From: Acipenser ruthenus
Taxonomy: Eukaryota; Chordata; Actinopteri; Acipenseriformes; Acipenseridae
Direction: 5' to 3'
Length of the DNA stretch: 64,000 nucleotides
Assembly (NCBI RefSeq): GCF_902713425.1
Contig: NC_081246.1
Location: forward strand, 685,501 to 749,500
In this document: positions 51,060 through 62,705 of the stretch, piece after piece
Layout: each line of letters begins with the position of its first letter
Numbering within the stretch: position 1 is the first letter of the stretch
Translations under genes and position numbers: made by a program
Notes under the pieces: model-generated
Databases searched by the model: none
What the model was told of the DNA's origin: nothing
The model's input: only the letters and a program-made list of their open reading frames with translations

Positions 51060-52175
51060 GTATGAAGCCACAGTTCCACTCCACTCAATGTCCCCCGTTA
51101 ACGCCCTCTCCCCCAGACAGGTTGCTAGCTGTGGGGAGGGCAAAACCATTTGTGATGGGAGTAACCTGGTTGTAAACGTTGGTAAAAATAAACATTGAAG
51201 ATATCAAACGACAATACACCAAAAGGTGTGGTGAGTTTAGACTATTAACTAAAATATTGAATAAAACCTTTAATCGTGAATTGGACACTTGCCAACGTAA
51301 CACAGGTGGCCGTCAAAGGAGGGGTCTGATTGACGACATTGCTGGGTGGTTCGGGGCTGTGAATTCAAGCCTCAATTCCATAGATAGTATACAGCAGGAC
51401 AATGAAAACCATGGCCAGTTTCTGAAACAGGTGATGCCATTCAGAGATTGGCCATGGCTGAACAAATGACTGGTGAAAGACGGTTGACACAATAATTGAA
51501 GATGTAAATTTGACAGCTTGGAGAGAACAGGTGTTACGTGGGATAGCTAAGACCGGATACCCAGCATATCCAGAGTTTCAGGATAATATGGTGATATGTA
51601 CTGAACGCTGTGACGGAAATATTTGTTTTATTTTAATGGTGCCACATGCCACCAGTCGGGTCCACCACAGTACCGGGATAAATGTCAGTAACCTAGGGGT
51701 AGTAATTGGAATATGGGTTATCGTCCCACAAATAGACATGGGTTGGTCAGTGTGCCCAAAATGCCACCCTGCACTTCAAGGCCACTGAGTGTATTGAATT
51801 TGGTGATGCTGTTCTGTGTGACCATGCTGGCAGCCTTAACCTGTCAATGTAAATGATGGAAGCAATGGTACACCCAAAGCTAGGGTACGAAAGATGCACT
51901 CAGATGAGGAATGGAACATGGTGTGTAATCACCTCAAGCATGGGGGTGGGAAGTAGCGGCCAGGTATGCCTCATGTCGCCGGCTGTGTGTTTTCACCCGC
52001 AGGGTGTTGTGACTGTGGGACACCTGAGCATGCACCCCACTCCACCTATTAATATCACAGGCATTATTGAAGATGCTGAAGAATGGATGAAGACAATTAA
52101 TCATACAGGTATGCTGATGGCATTGGCACACATTAACGCAGCTTATGGACGTTCACTCAAGAGTAGTGATAGCTA
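51060..52175 (+). pseudogene. ERV env-like region
   Basis: A dibasic RQRRG motif (about 51312) resembles a surface/transmembrane cleavage site and is followed by a segment like fish retroviral transmembrane proteins. Cysteine-bearing segments follow up to about 52.2 kb. Identification is tentative; treated as a fossil. Confidence 0.5.
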
Positions 52176-52590
52176 GAGTGCACGCGTCGCTGGCGGGCAA
52201 CACTGGTCAACTAATATAAGCAGATGCCCGATTATGCGGGTGGGGTATCCTATGTGGATTAGCTGGAGAAAGTGCTGGGGTGGACTGGGCTGACTAGTGG
52301 AATGTGGTGGGACATGCGTCCTCGCTTATTTCATTATTGGTACTGCTTATTGCTATGTTATTGTCTGTTATTTGAAATATGTGTTTAAAGAAACAAGAGA
52401 TCACTTACAGGGCTAGCCAATGTTGTTTGTAATATGCATCAAGAAACTGTGCACCAAAGCATTGGACACCATCTAACTATGCCACTGCTTACTACTGAGA
52501 ACCTGTGCAATGAAGATAATAACCCTTTCAGTGATATGGCTGACGATGTTGTATAATTATTCTATCTAACAATAGTTGTAATAATATTTA

Positions 52591-52603
52591 CAAAAGGAGG
52601 GAA
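52591..52603 (+). promoter_or_regulatory. ERV polypurine tract
   Basis: CAAAAGGAGGGAA directly abuts the 3' LTR. Confidence 0.85.
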
Positions 52604-53261
52604 TGTGATGGAAGAATGATAGAATAATCGCACGAAGAGTTCTAATCTAATATGTTTGGGTGATCTCTGTGATTTGTATAACCTGAATAATGATATTATA
52701 TGAAGTTTGATGTTAACAAAGTATTAGATTTACAATGTTGAACTAACACACTGGAATGTGGCCAAGGGTCAGCAGCCCTGTTTTCAGAGAAGTGCATGAG
52801 TCAGCGACATGAGAATAGGACACTGTCTCAAATGATAATATTTTGAGACAGCGATGGTTCCTCTATTCTCCCCAGTCACTTAGCTAATATTCTTGTATTG
52901 GGGAATCAACTTTGTGGGACCTGATAGACACTCTCTCCCTAGCAACTAGAAAAATCAGCCAATCAGAAAAGTCGGTAGACAACAGTGTCAAGAATACCAC
53001 AAGGTTGGTTTGAGCTGACTAAGGGAGATAAGAATTACCACAAGTCATGAACTCTGTGCAAAAACTGATTATATAAGGAACTGTTTGACTTAGTGTATTT
53101 TGAGCTTTCTTTGCGGTTGCTTGCAGAGTCTGTGTTACTTTGTTGAATGCTCCAGTCTGCAGACTAATAAAATGTGAGTTGCTCCGACTTGTCTCTGTCT
53201 CAATCGTTCTCTCGGCATGGGACCGGTGCCTGCTCGGTTGTATGCAGAAAATTCCACCACA
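52604..53261 (+). repeat. ERV 3' LTR
   Basis: 658 bp; I see no difference from the 5' LTR in a line-by-line comparison. Confidence 0.9.
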
Positions 53262-53265
53262 TTTT

Positions 53266-54195
53266 ACAGAAATTTAACCCCAAAGACAACACTCTGCCAC
53301 TTTTGCTAGGCAGAGAGACTTGTGACTGTTCCATTGCAATGAATAGGGAGACATGGCATACATAGTTCAGCACACACGGGTCACATCTGTGGTTCTGTCT
53401 GGATTAAAACTGGTAATCAGTGATAATGTTTTTTGTGTTTGTGCCTTCAACACTGGGGAAACTAATAATAAATTTGTTAATTTGGGAAATTCAGATTGTT
53501 GTTACCACCCGGGAGGCAGCAATTACCTACCTTTAGATAGAGGTTGATCAACGGGCTGTAATGATAGTATTGCAAACCAGCTATTGCAAGACTGGAGATG
53601 TAAATTACCGTTGAATAACCAACACAGTCACAAAATAAGACGGATAAACAGAAAACACTTGTATAAAATAACAAACAAATCTCTGGCACAGTAATTCTCT
53701 ACTGCTCCAGAGTGTCGTAAGCGCTCGCTGCATTCCAAAAGTCGTTTCCGAGCTGCTAAAATCATTTTAAACAATGCAACCAATCACTCCCCTAACACCT
53801 CCCCCAGATCTTGTGCTGTAACAGGTGTCCCTTCCGTGTGTGCCAAGCAAGCTGCAAAAACAGTGTCACAAAAATAATCCTGAAGAAAAACAAACAATAG
53901 CACAGAACAGTTTTGTAGCGTGCGACGCAACAATAGTTTTATAAGCATTTTCAAATAGTGGTTAAAAAGACAACTCCAGCAGTTCAAGGTATTTATGTAT
54001 GTCCGGTAGTTCTAGTGTTAATTAATTAATCACTAAATCATTATGTCTTGCTCGTGCTCCCACTCATTTACAGTATCATGTCCATTTTCAATGTACGCAA
54101 GCCATTCCCCACCCATTAAGTAAAAACCCAAACCTATTTGGCCTGTAATTGTAAACTACGATGCATGAATAACCAATCACGAAATTCTACAATGG
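53266..54195. other. No gene recognised between the two LTR elements
   Basis: Spacer of about 930 bp between the retrovirus and the shorter LTR element; nothing recognised. Confidence 0.45.
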
Positions 54196-54200
54196 GTTAG

Positions 54201-54815
54201 TGTCACAAAGACGGCCAGAGTGGGTGGCGTCAGACCAGACAGGAATACACAGACAGAGACGGTGGTGATGATGAGCTGAGTGCAATGGCTGCACTCAGCG
54301 TTTATTAACAAAATAAAAAGGTTTAACAGTACAAAAACAGGACACGGCACTTGACGCCAAAATAAACAGACAGACAAAACGACTAGACACTAACACACAG
54401 GTGAAACGGAGACGAACAAACACGGTGAGTACAAACAAAACACTTATTATATTTACGATTACGATTTTAACTCTCCTTCTCTCTCACCCGTTCTCCACTC
54501 TCTGAACACCTAACCCTGACTGAGTGCTACGTGTCTCTATATATACTGTTGTGCTGGGATTCAATTACTAATTAATTATTCACTTGAATCCCAGCACGTG
54601 AATTAATTCTGTGCAACCCCGTGCTCACATATTACATTTTAAATGCACGTGCGTGATGTGCAATCCCGTGCCTAAATACAAATATACACTTTTTAAATAC
54701 ACGTGAAACACAGACCCGTTTATATCCCGTGTACCAATCTATACACCAACATTAACACACGCAACATACAACACAAAACACACAAATGCACACAGGGGCG
54801 GGGCGCATTGCCACA
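54201..54815 (-). repeat. LTR of non-autonomous element (3' LTR)
   Basis: 615 bp. On the minus strand it begins TGTGGCAATGCG and ends CTTTGTGACA. Confidence 0.9.
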
Positions 54816-54836
54816 TATACCCCCCCTTGTGCGCAG
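54816..54836 (-). promoter_or_regulatory. Purine tract of non-autonomous LTR element
   Basis: The minus strand reads 'acaaggggggg' then TATA just before the 3' LTR; a short G-rich tract fits a polypurine primer. Confidence 0.65.
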
Positions 54837-54942
54837 CACACATGGCCTCAACGGCCACCTCCCCCCTTAAAAACCCAGCAGTCCAGGACAAAGTCTCGGG
54901 CTGGGAAGGGAGGCTTCAGTGGGCCCATGGCTGGCCATGCTG

Positions 54943-56536
54943 TCAGCACCCCTGCCGGTAGTGGCACGGCTGACAGCCTGTTGGTCCCGTCCTGCAGCGA
55001 AAAAGCTGCGGGGGCAGGTGGTCCCCCGACCTCCCCCTTCTTCGTAGCCGGCAGCTCCCTCCTGTGGGGCTCCGGCCACAAGAACTCCTGCAGCGAAACT
55101 GCTGCTGGGGAAAGTGGTCTCCAGACCTCGTCCCCCTTCTTTGTAGCCGGTAGCTCCCTTTGGTGGGGCTCCGACCACAGTACTGCCGGCAGCGAAGAAG
55201 CTGCAGTGGGAGCAGGTCTCCGGACCTCCCCCACGATCTCCGGCAGCGAAACTGCTGCTGGGGTTGGTGGTCTCCAGACCTCCTCCCCCTTCGTGGCCGG
55301 CAGCTCCCCTTTCTGGGGCTCCGGCCACCGTACTCCCTGCGGAGGTACGGGCAGCAGAGGCAGCTCCTGCTCCTCTGCTCCGGGCGGTGGCGGAGGCAGA
55401 GGCAGCTCCAGCTCCTCTGCTCCTGGCGGTGGTGGAACCAGCAGGCATTCACCCTCTGCTGGTGGAGGTGGAACCAGCAGGCATTCACCCTCTGCTGGTG
55501 GAGGTGGGACCAGCAGGTATTCACCCTCTGCTGGTGGAGGTGGGAGGGGCAAGCAGTCCTCCCACTGCGGTGGAGGTGGAACCAGCAGGTATTCACCCTC
55601 TGCTGGTGGAGGTGGGAGGGGCAAGCAGTCCTCCCACTGCGGTGGAGGTGGCGGAGGTAGAGGCGATGGGCTGATGCTGGCCACTCAGAGGGAGGCTGTG
55701 GCGGTGCTGGCTCCCTCTGCTGTGGCGGCTGGGCATGTGCGCGCCGTGCTGCCTTCAGCAGCATAGCTAGAGGCTGCTGGGGGACACCAGCATCCTGCCC
55801 TTCTCCCCCCAAAAAATTTTCAGGGGGTTGAGCCTGTAACTCCTCCCCTTCTGGCTCTTGGGACGGCACCAGCAGGTATTCACCCTCTGCTGGTGGAGGT
55901 GGGACCAGCAGGCATTCTCCCTCTGCTGGCAGCTTGGGTCCTACGGCTGTGGAAGCCCCGACTTCCCTCTTTTTGGGCTGTGGATGCACCGACTCCTCCC
56001 TTTTGGGCTGTGGACGCACCGACTCCTCCCTTTTGGGCTGTGGACGCACCGACTCCTCCCTTTTGGGCTGTGGACGCTCAGGCTCCTCCCCATAACTGCG
56101 GAAGGGACAGTGGGCGAACAGGTGATCCTGGTCGCAGAGGAGGCACCCCGACGATGGCTTGTTACATCGCCGTGGATGCCTGGCCCTTAGGCGGCACTCC
56201 TCCTCCCTGTCCTTCACCTCTTTATCTGTCTCCCGCTTGGGCTGTGGAGGCAAAACCAGCAGGCATTCACCCTCTGCTGGTGGAGATGGGGACAGCAGGT
56301 ACTCCTCTGCTGGTGGTCCTGCTACCTGGGCTGCTGTTCCGTTTATCGTTGCCTCCAGGTAGCTGAGGAGAAACTCCACACCTTCCTCCAAGGTGTTTGG
56401 GGTGTGTTCCTGCTGATAGGCCTCCCATCTCTCACTGTCCATCATCCACATGGCCCGAACGACTATGGGCAGAGCCTGGGCCTCCAGCCCAGCATTCTCC
56501 AGGAACCAGTCCCGCCATTTTGTGGCGTCTTCTGCC

Positions 56537-56538
<2 letters not shown>
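54943..56538 (-). CDS. Gag-like open frame of the non-autonomous LTR element
   Basis: A single open frame of about 531 codons starts at ATG 56538 (MAEDATKWRDWFLENAG), just after a (TA)n tract. The N-terminal ~100 residues look like a retrotransposon capsid-type helical domain. A zinc-knuckle-like CLLCDQDHLFAHC lies near residue 150 (CX2CX3HX4C). The remainder is low complexity, rich in Pro, Glu and Arg, built from short repeats that give proline-rich strings in alternate frames. As Gag it would package RNA. It belongs to a virus-like fossil element and is not a host gene. Confidence 0.6.

Positions 56539-56606
<68 letters not shown>
56539..56606. repeat. (TA)n microsatellite inside the LTR element leader
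   Basis: About 68 bp of pure TA between the primer-binding site and the gag-like start codon. Confidence 0.9.
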
Positions 56607-56608
<2 letters not shown>

Positions 56609-56650
56609 TTAAACAAAACCCCTCCTGGTCTGACGCTTGGAGGCGCGGCT

Positions 56651-56668
56651 ATCCCACCGCTGCCACCA
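56651..56668 (-). promoter_or_regulatory. Primer-binding site, tRNA-Leu
   Basis: The minus strand reads TGGTGGCAGCGGTGGGAT, two bases inside the 5' LTR. It is the complement of the 3' end of a vertebrate tRNA-Leu (AAG type) with CCA, from recalled tRNA sequence. Confidence 0.8.
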
Positions 56669-56670
56669 CG

Positions 56671-57283
56671 TGTCACAAAGACGGCCAGAGTGGGTGGCGT
56701 CAGACCAGACAGGAATACACAGACAGAGACGGTGGTGATGATGAGCTGAGTGCAATGGCTGCACTCAGCGTTTATTAACAAAATAAAAAGGTTTAACAGT
56801 ACAAAAACAGGACACGGCACTTGATGCCAAAATAAACAGACAGACAAAACGACTAGACACTAACACACAGGTGAAACGGAGACGAACAAACACGTTGAGT
56901 ACAAACAAAACACTTATTATATTTACGATTACGATTTTAACTCTCCTTCTCTCTCACCCGTTCTCCACTCTCTGAACACCTAACCCTGACTGAGTGCTAC
57001 GTGTCTCTATATATACTGTTGTGCTGGGATTCAATTACTAATTAATTATTCACTTGAATCCCAGCACGTGAATTAATTCTGTGCAACCCCGTGCTCACAT
57101 TACATTTTAAATGCACGTGCGTGATGTGCAATCCCGTGCCTAAATACAAATATACACTTTTTAAATACACGTGAAACACAGACCCGTTTATATCCCGTGT
57201 ACCAATCTATACACCAACATTAACACACGCAACATACAACACAAAACACACAAATGCACACAGGGGCGGGGCGCATTGCCACA
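56671..57283 (-). repeat. LTR of non-autonomous element (5' LTR)
   Basis: 613 bp, nearly identical to 54201-54815 (one 2-bp length difference and about two substitutions seen). Confidence 0.9.
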
Positions 57284-57288
57284 GTTAG

Positions 57289-60200
57289 GCTTTCAGATTT
57301 GACTGTACATATAATTGTTCTACTTTCTATATGTCTCACAGATTGTGATTCAGTCTGATTATTATTCTACAGTGTTGGTGAATGTCGTCCTTGTTCGATC
57401 ATTACTCGTAAACATTAGATGCATCTTTAAATGGTCATTTATATTTTACCTGTCTACAGGTAACCAGGGACAGTGGCAGATAGATAAGTTCCTGCTTCAA
57501 GTAATTTTATCTAACTACATTGTAAGGTGGTGTTTGAATTGGCTGAGTTAGTGTGTGATTAGTACCAGGTGAGTGGCTAAATTGATTAGCAGTTGATTTT
57601 GCTATTTGATTGGTTTCCACACAGTTTAGTTGGTTCTTTTGCCAAGCAGGTGTAACATTTAATCAAGCAGCTTATCTCGGCGCCAGCAAACCAAAGAGCC
57701 TCAACAAAAGAGCCGGGAGTCTAGCTGTGGGAGTCTAGCTGTGGGAGTCCAGCGCTGAGACGCTGTTCGACTAGATCCGAACCTAACGGGCCTCTAGAAG
57801 AAGCTATCTACTAGTCAGGTCTGTACCCTCCACCCCACTGCTCCCACTGTGCCTTTTGTCCTGCCATGACTGTCTCTCACATCCCTGTTCTGTCCTCCCG
57901 TCCTCTGCCCTCCCTCCGCTGCTGCTCCTCCAACCCCTCTAACCTCATTTCTCTGCCTCTCACATACAAACACCACAACTGTAAAAAGTGCCTTACAAGA
58001 TGAATCTGTGAAAAGCGATTGAAATGCTGCAGCCAGTCAGGTCAGATCTACACAGTCGGCGCTCACACAAAGAGAACTGGACCCCCGTCATAGTCCCCTC
58101 CACACAGACTGAGTAACTGCAGCAAGATGCACTTGGAAAGAGCTGCACACAATGCAAAGTGACACAGCGAGCTGCTTACCGGTATGATTGGATAGGTTTG
58201 TAAATGGTTTGGCTTCATTTAAATGGAAGGTAGTAGACAAAAATATATCTGCATTAAAAGCAGCGGATTTGAATTATTACATTGCATTGTGTAACAAAAA
58301 TCACAAAGGCACTGAGAGAACTTAAATGTTATAAAATTCTGCACAGTGTAATTGCATTGCCCAATTTATTTTGGAGGTAATCTACAAGTAAACAGGTTAT
58401 ACTTGTGTAAATATATTCATATAAAGGAATCACAACATGCTTTTGTGGAAGCTTTCCTTATTGAGTTATTCTGGTCCCAATACCTGTCAGCATTACAAAA
58501 CATTACACACTTACAAATCAATTGTTATAAACAAAATACAACATGGTACAGCAGCACCTGACAATGAAACTGTGACACCTGTAATTATTCACACAGATTT
58601 CCTCATAGGTTCAATATTGATAGTTATCCCTCACAAGGAAGAAAGTGGAGGCATTAGTCGCTATAAGTTATTGTGCATATGTCATTCTGTGGATAAATGT
58701 GTGTTTGTATGCAACAACTACATTTTACACATATCTGGAAAACCACTAAAGTATCAGATTGTGAGGATACATAGAGGCGTCTCTGGGTAACATAACATGT
58801 ATGTATCTTGAAGAAGTAATTCCACATACTGTAAAACAATCACATTGATAGAATTTACCATGATACTAACACCTCATCTGCCTGTATAATTACATGCAGG
58901 TTTTTAAATACCACTTACCCACGTTTTCATTGCTATTTCTTATTACAGTATTCTGTATACTATGTGTTGATTTTTTTAGGCCGCCGAACAAAAATAATGT
59001 GTTCATTTGATCATTTTAGATCCCAATATTTGGGTGTAATCACAAAATGTATATCGTTCCCCTCCCCTGGATAGTTATTGGACAATAACCCCAAACTCAA
59101 GGGACTGTTGGCGTCACTTCAGTTGTGCTCATCAAGTTAAAACTCTTATTAAGAATGTAGTTTTATAACATCTACATGTTTATTCATACTTTCTTGTAAA
59201 CAGCATTATCTAAATGAGGAAATGATCTACATTTTGCTACCAAATGTGATTGTACAATAGTTATTTACCTTTCCGAATATTCTAATACTTTTGTATTTAT
59301 GACTCAAATCCCCACACCTACAAAATACATAGCTAAACCAATTAGAGGCGTAATAGCTCCCATTATGAAGACAAAATGTCAGATCTGAATGACTGTATTC
59401 TTATATATCTCTGCGTTAGCAGACCCAAGCATTGTGTTCCACCATTGCAAAAACCAACCAACTGCTGGCAAACCAGCTTGAAACGCATGAAAAACAAAAT
59501 CACTGTGCTTTCTCTTAAGTGAATTCAACTGAAGAATAAAAACACCTTACAAATAATAAAAAGATAGTTATTTTACATTCAGTCTGGTTAGAACAGGCCA
59601 ATACTCACAGTGAGTGGGAGAAGTGGCAGGTACTCAAGGGCCTTGAGTTACAGGTGAGCTCAGTAAGAGCAATACAGTTTGCATCAGAGATATTAATAAT
59701 AACGTTCATCTCTGAGAACGAACACCTGCACACAATGTGATCTGCAGATACTCCATGATTTAATTGCATGTGTTGCTCTGCACAGAGCACGCTTTGGTGG
59801 ATCATGGAATGATACACTATTAAAATTAAGAGTTCAAATCTGAGTGTGCAAGAAGCATTCAACAGAATAACACACGTGCACGCTGTCTCACACGGGTTAT
59901 TAAGAAGAGCATTATTATCATGTTTTACCCTAATATTGTTCAAATCAGCTTGGAAAAGCTACTAAACAAAAATGGGCTTTGTACTGCCGGTACTCAAAGC
60001 CCAAACTGTATGGAAGGTATGAAAATGGAATTGTGTAATTGTGAATTTTAATTTGTGAATAACTTGCTAAATGACAGTTAAGAGCCATAGCGAAGGGAAA
60101 GGTTGACGTCTGCAAAACTGTCTACAGCAGCCAGTGCACTCTGCTGCAGTTTAACTCCATTCTAGCTGTGAATACCGTTGCAGATTGCGTTTCAGTCATA

Positions 60201-61029
60201 GTGCTCACATTGTATCTGCTAAATACTATCAGAGACACCTTCTGTACTTGATATGCTGTATGAAATTCACAGCGTTTCCAATGTGAATGTAAGTGAAAAC
60301 ATAGATTGGCATACACCTTGGCTGTCCAGTCAAAATGTAATGGCGGTCCGGATACTGCCCGTACCACTGGTATTTACAATAAAAATTCCTGTGTTGTTTC
60401 CATTAGAAAACATTTCCATTCCATAATCCAGTCTTTGACTTTTCATTATCGAATATGTGTGTCAAATCTCTCCTGGACTTATGTCTGGTGCCTCCTGCAG
60501 ATGATAGCAGCTAATTCCACAGCTTCAGTACCAGTGACAAGAATGTGTATGAACCTGCAGGAATGCAGCAGCTCTTGTGTTAAGACAACAGAAAAAAGGA
60601 GGTTCTAAGCTTTATGGCTGGTACGATTTAACAAAAACAAGTGGACCACTTAAATGAACACCACATTTTCCTTTTGATACAATCATATTAATACAGGATA
60701 TTTAAGTTTGTGATTTTAAACTTCATTTGCACTTTTAAAATCATAAAAATAACTTTGAAAATGAATATGGTTTCAAGCCATTTTCTCACATGTTTTAAAA
60801 TGTAGTAAACAATACTGAATTACAGCACACCGTGTTTAAATAACTTTTTAAAGGTACTGGGTGTATAATGACGTATACAATTGATATGTTTTTTTTTACT
60901 AGTTTCCAATATACTTAAGTATTAAAGCACATGACATCTCAGAGTAATCTTGCAAGTTGATTTGTACAAGTTAATCTCTTCAGTTACAGGATTTCTGTCT
61001 TGCATGATATGTCCCACCAAATTAAATCT
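57289..61029. other. No gene recognised over 3.7 kb
   Basis: AT-rich with short frames only. 57.60-57.98 kb is GC-richer, has a ~17-bp repeat ('gggagtctagctgtggg', about 2.5 copies at 57716-57752) and a C/T-rich stretch, possibly the start of a LINE; unproven. Confidence 0.45.
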
Positions 61030-61223
61030 TTCCCTGCATCCAGTACAATGGATAGTGTTTCACTGCTGTGTGAAGCTTCCCACGACTTATACAGTGGTGT
61101 GGTTTCACTCCTATGTGAATTCGCTGTTTGTTTGTTTTTTAATTTCCTATTTCAGTGAAGCTCTTCCTACAATCATTACACTGGTGTTGTTTAAAGGTTT
61201 GTAATTGAGAGAAGCTCTTCCTA

Positions 61224-62555
61224 TACTGAACAAAAATATAAACGCAGCATGCAACAATTTCAAAGATTTTACTGAGTTAGTTCATATAAGGAAATCAGTC
61301 AATTGAAATAAATTCATTAGGCCCTAATCTATGGATTTGACATGACTGGGTATACAGATATGCATCTGTTGGTCACAGATACCTTAAAAAAAAAAAAGGT
61401 AGGGGCGTGGATCAGAAAACCAGTCAGTATCTGGTGTGACCACCATTTGCCTCATGCAGCGCGACACATCTCCTTCACATAGAGTTGATCAGGCTGTTGA
61501 TTGTGGCCTGTGGAATGTTGTTCAATGTTCAATGGCTGTGTGAAGTTGCTGGATATTGGCGGGAACTGGAACACGCTGTCCTACACATCGATCCAGAGCA
61601 TCCCAGACATGCTCAATGGGTGACATGTCTGGTGAGTATGCAGGCCATGGAAGAACTGGGACATTTTCAGCTTCCAGGAATTGTGTACAGATCCTTGCGA
61701 CATGGGGCCGTGCATTATCATACTGAAACATGAGGCGATGGTGGCGGATGAATGGCATGACAATGGGCCTCAGGATCTCGTCACGGTATCTGTGTGCATT
61801 CAAATTGCCATCGATAAAATGCAATTGTGTTCGTTGTCCGTAGCTTACGCCTGCCCATACCATAACCCCACCGCCACCATGGGGCACTCTGTTCACAACG
61901 TTGACATCAGCAAACCGCTCGCCCACACGACGCCATACACGTTGTCTGCCATCTGCCCGGTACAGTTGAAACCGGGATTCATCCGTGAAGAGCACACTTC
62001 TCCAGCGTGCCAGTGGCCATCGAAGGTGAGCATTTGACCGCTGAAGGCAGATTCGACTCCGAACTGCAGTCAGGTCAAGACCCTGGTGAGGACGACGAGC
62101 ACACAGATGAGCTTCCCTGAGACGGTTTCCGACAGCTTGTGCAGAAATTCTTCGGTTGTGCAAACCCACAGTTTCATCAGATGTCCGAGTGGCTGGTCTC
62201 AAGACGATCCCGCAGGTGAAGAAGCCGGATGTGGAGGTCCTGGGCTGGCGTGGTTACACGTGGTCTGCGGTTGTGAGGCCGGTTTGACGTACTGCCAAAT
62301 TCTCCAAAACGACGTTGGAGGCGGCTTATAGTAGAGAAATGAACATTCAATTCTCTGGCAACAGCTCTGGTGGACATTCCTGCAGTCAGCATGCTAACTG
62401 CACGCTCCCTCAAAACTTGAGACATCTGTGGCACTGTGTTGTGTGACAAAACTGCACATTTTTAGTGGCCTTTTATTGTCCCCAGCACAAGGTGCACCTG
62501 TGTAATGACCATGGGACCAACACTTTACATGTTGCGTTTATATTTTTGTTCAGTG
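61224..62555 (-). mobile_element. Tc1/mariner-type DNA transposon, near full length
   Basis: A 1332-bp element is bounded by TA at 61222-61223 and 62556-62557. The ends are inverted repeats: TACTGAACAAAAATATAAAC on the left and the complement of CACTGAACAAAAATATAAAC on the right. The size and single-ORF layout are typical of Tc1 elements. It inserted into zinc-finger pseudogene sequence. Confidence 0.9.
61522..62449 (-). pseudogene. Tc1-like transposase with one frameshift
   Basis: DDE/D transposase that would cut and paste its element at TA. The N-terminal frame (62449-62177) holds the helix-turn-helix region (AGMSTRAVARELNVHFSTIS) and the NRPHNRRPRVTT basic stretch. The second frame (62202-61522) carries the catalytic region: FTDESRF (first Asp), a GGGGVMVWAG glycine block, QYDNARPH (second Asp) and SPIEHVWD (Glu). 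The frames overlap near 62177-62202, around the sequence HLRDRL/RPATRT, so a single indel separates them. The C-terminus stops early at LHTAIEH. All three catalytic acids remain, but the copy is inactive as it stands. Confidence 0.85.
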
Positions 62556-62705
62556 TACATTCATTAGAGGTGTGGTTTCTCTCCTGTGTGAAGATGCTGG
62601 TGTCATCTTAGTGTTGTAACTTATTCTCACATACATTAGTGATATGGTTTCTCTCCCGTGTACATTTGCTGCATTGTTGTCAAACATGATATTAAACACA
62701 ATATT

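Larger units (their letters stand above)
46902..53261 (+). mobile_element. Endogenous retrovirus fossil with two LTRs, broken inside
   Basis: Complete in outline: 5' LTR, primer-binding site, leader with tandem repeats, gag-like zinc-knuckle region, env-like region, polypurine tract and 3' LTR. The flanking duplication is TTTT (46898-46901 and 53262-53265). I recognise no polymerase region between the gag-like and env-like parts. The internal part looks broken in many places, yet the two 658-bp LTRs look identical by eye, so the insertion is very young. A 4-bp duplication and simple layout suggest a class I-like (gamma/epsilon) retrovirus; that is tentative. Confidence 0.85.
54201..57283 (-). 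mobile_element. Short non-autonomous LTR retrotransposon with gag-like frame
   Basis: 3083 bp on the minus strand: 5' LTR 57283-56671, tRNA-Leu primer-binding site, a gag-like frame, purine tract, 3' LTR 54815-54201. The target duplication is GTTAG (54196-54200 and 57284-57288). The LTRs differ at only about three sites, so the insertion is young. There is no room for a polymerase between the LTRs, so it must have been mobilised in trans. A 5-bp duplication is typical of Ty3-like elements, but the family was not determined. Confidence 0.85.
61030..62690 (-). pseudogene. Decayed C2H2 zinc-finger gene split by a Tc1-like transposon
   Basis: The minus strand shows C2H2 remnants on both sides of the Tc1 element: TGEKPYH and HLHTGEKPH linkers at about 62560-62690, then RKSFSQLQTFKQHQ and CNDCRKSFTEIG at about 61130-61221, with weaker pieces down to 61030. 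Several in-frame stops and missing histidines are visible outside the insertion, so the gene is dead and the transposon is not the only lesion. It is another casualty of the zinc-finger expansion. No N-terminal exon was recognised; the hAT-like gene lies immediately upstream on the same strand. Confidence 0.65.

Noticed and set aside
55160-56366. Several long plus-strand frames rich in Gly, Ser and Trp
   Set aside because: Opposite-strand readings of the proline-rich part of the gag-like frame; GC-rich low complexity.
58437-58790. 117-codon frame
   Set aside because: No recognisable domain, no splice support, AT-rich surroundings.
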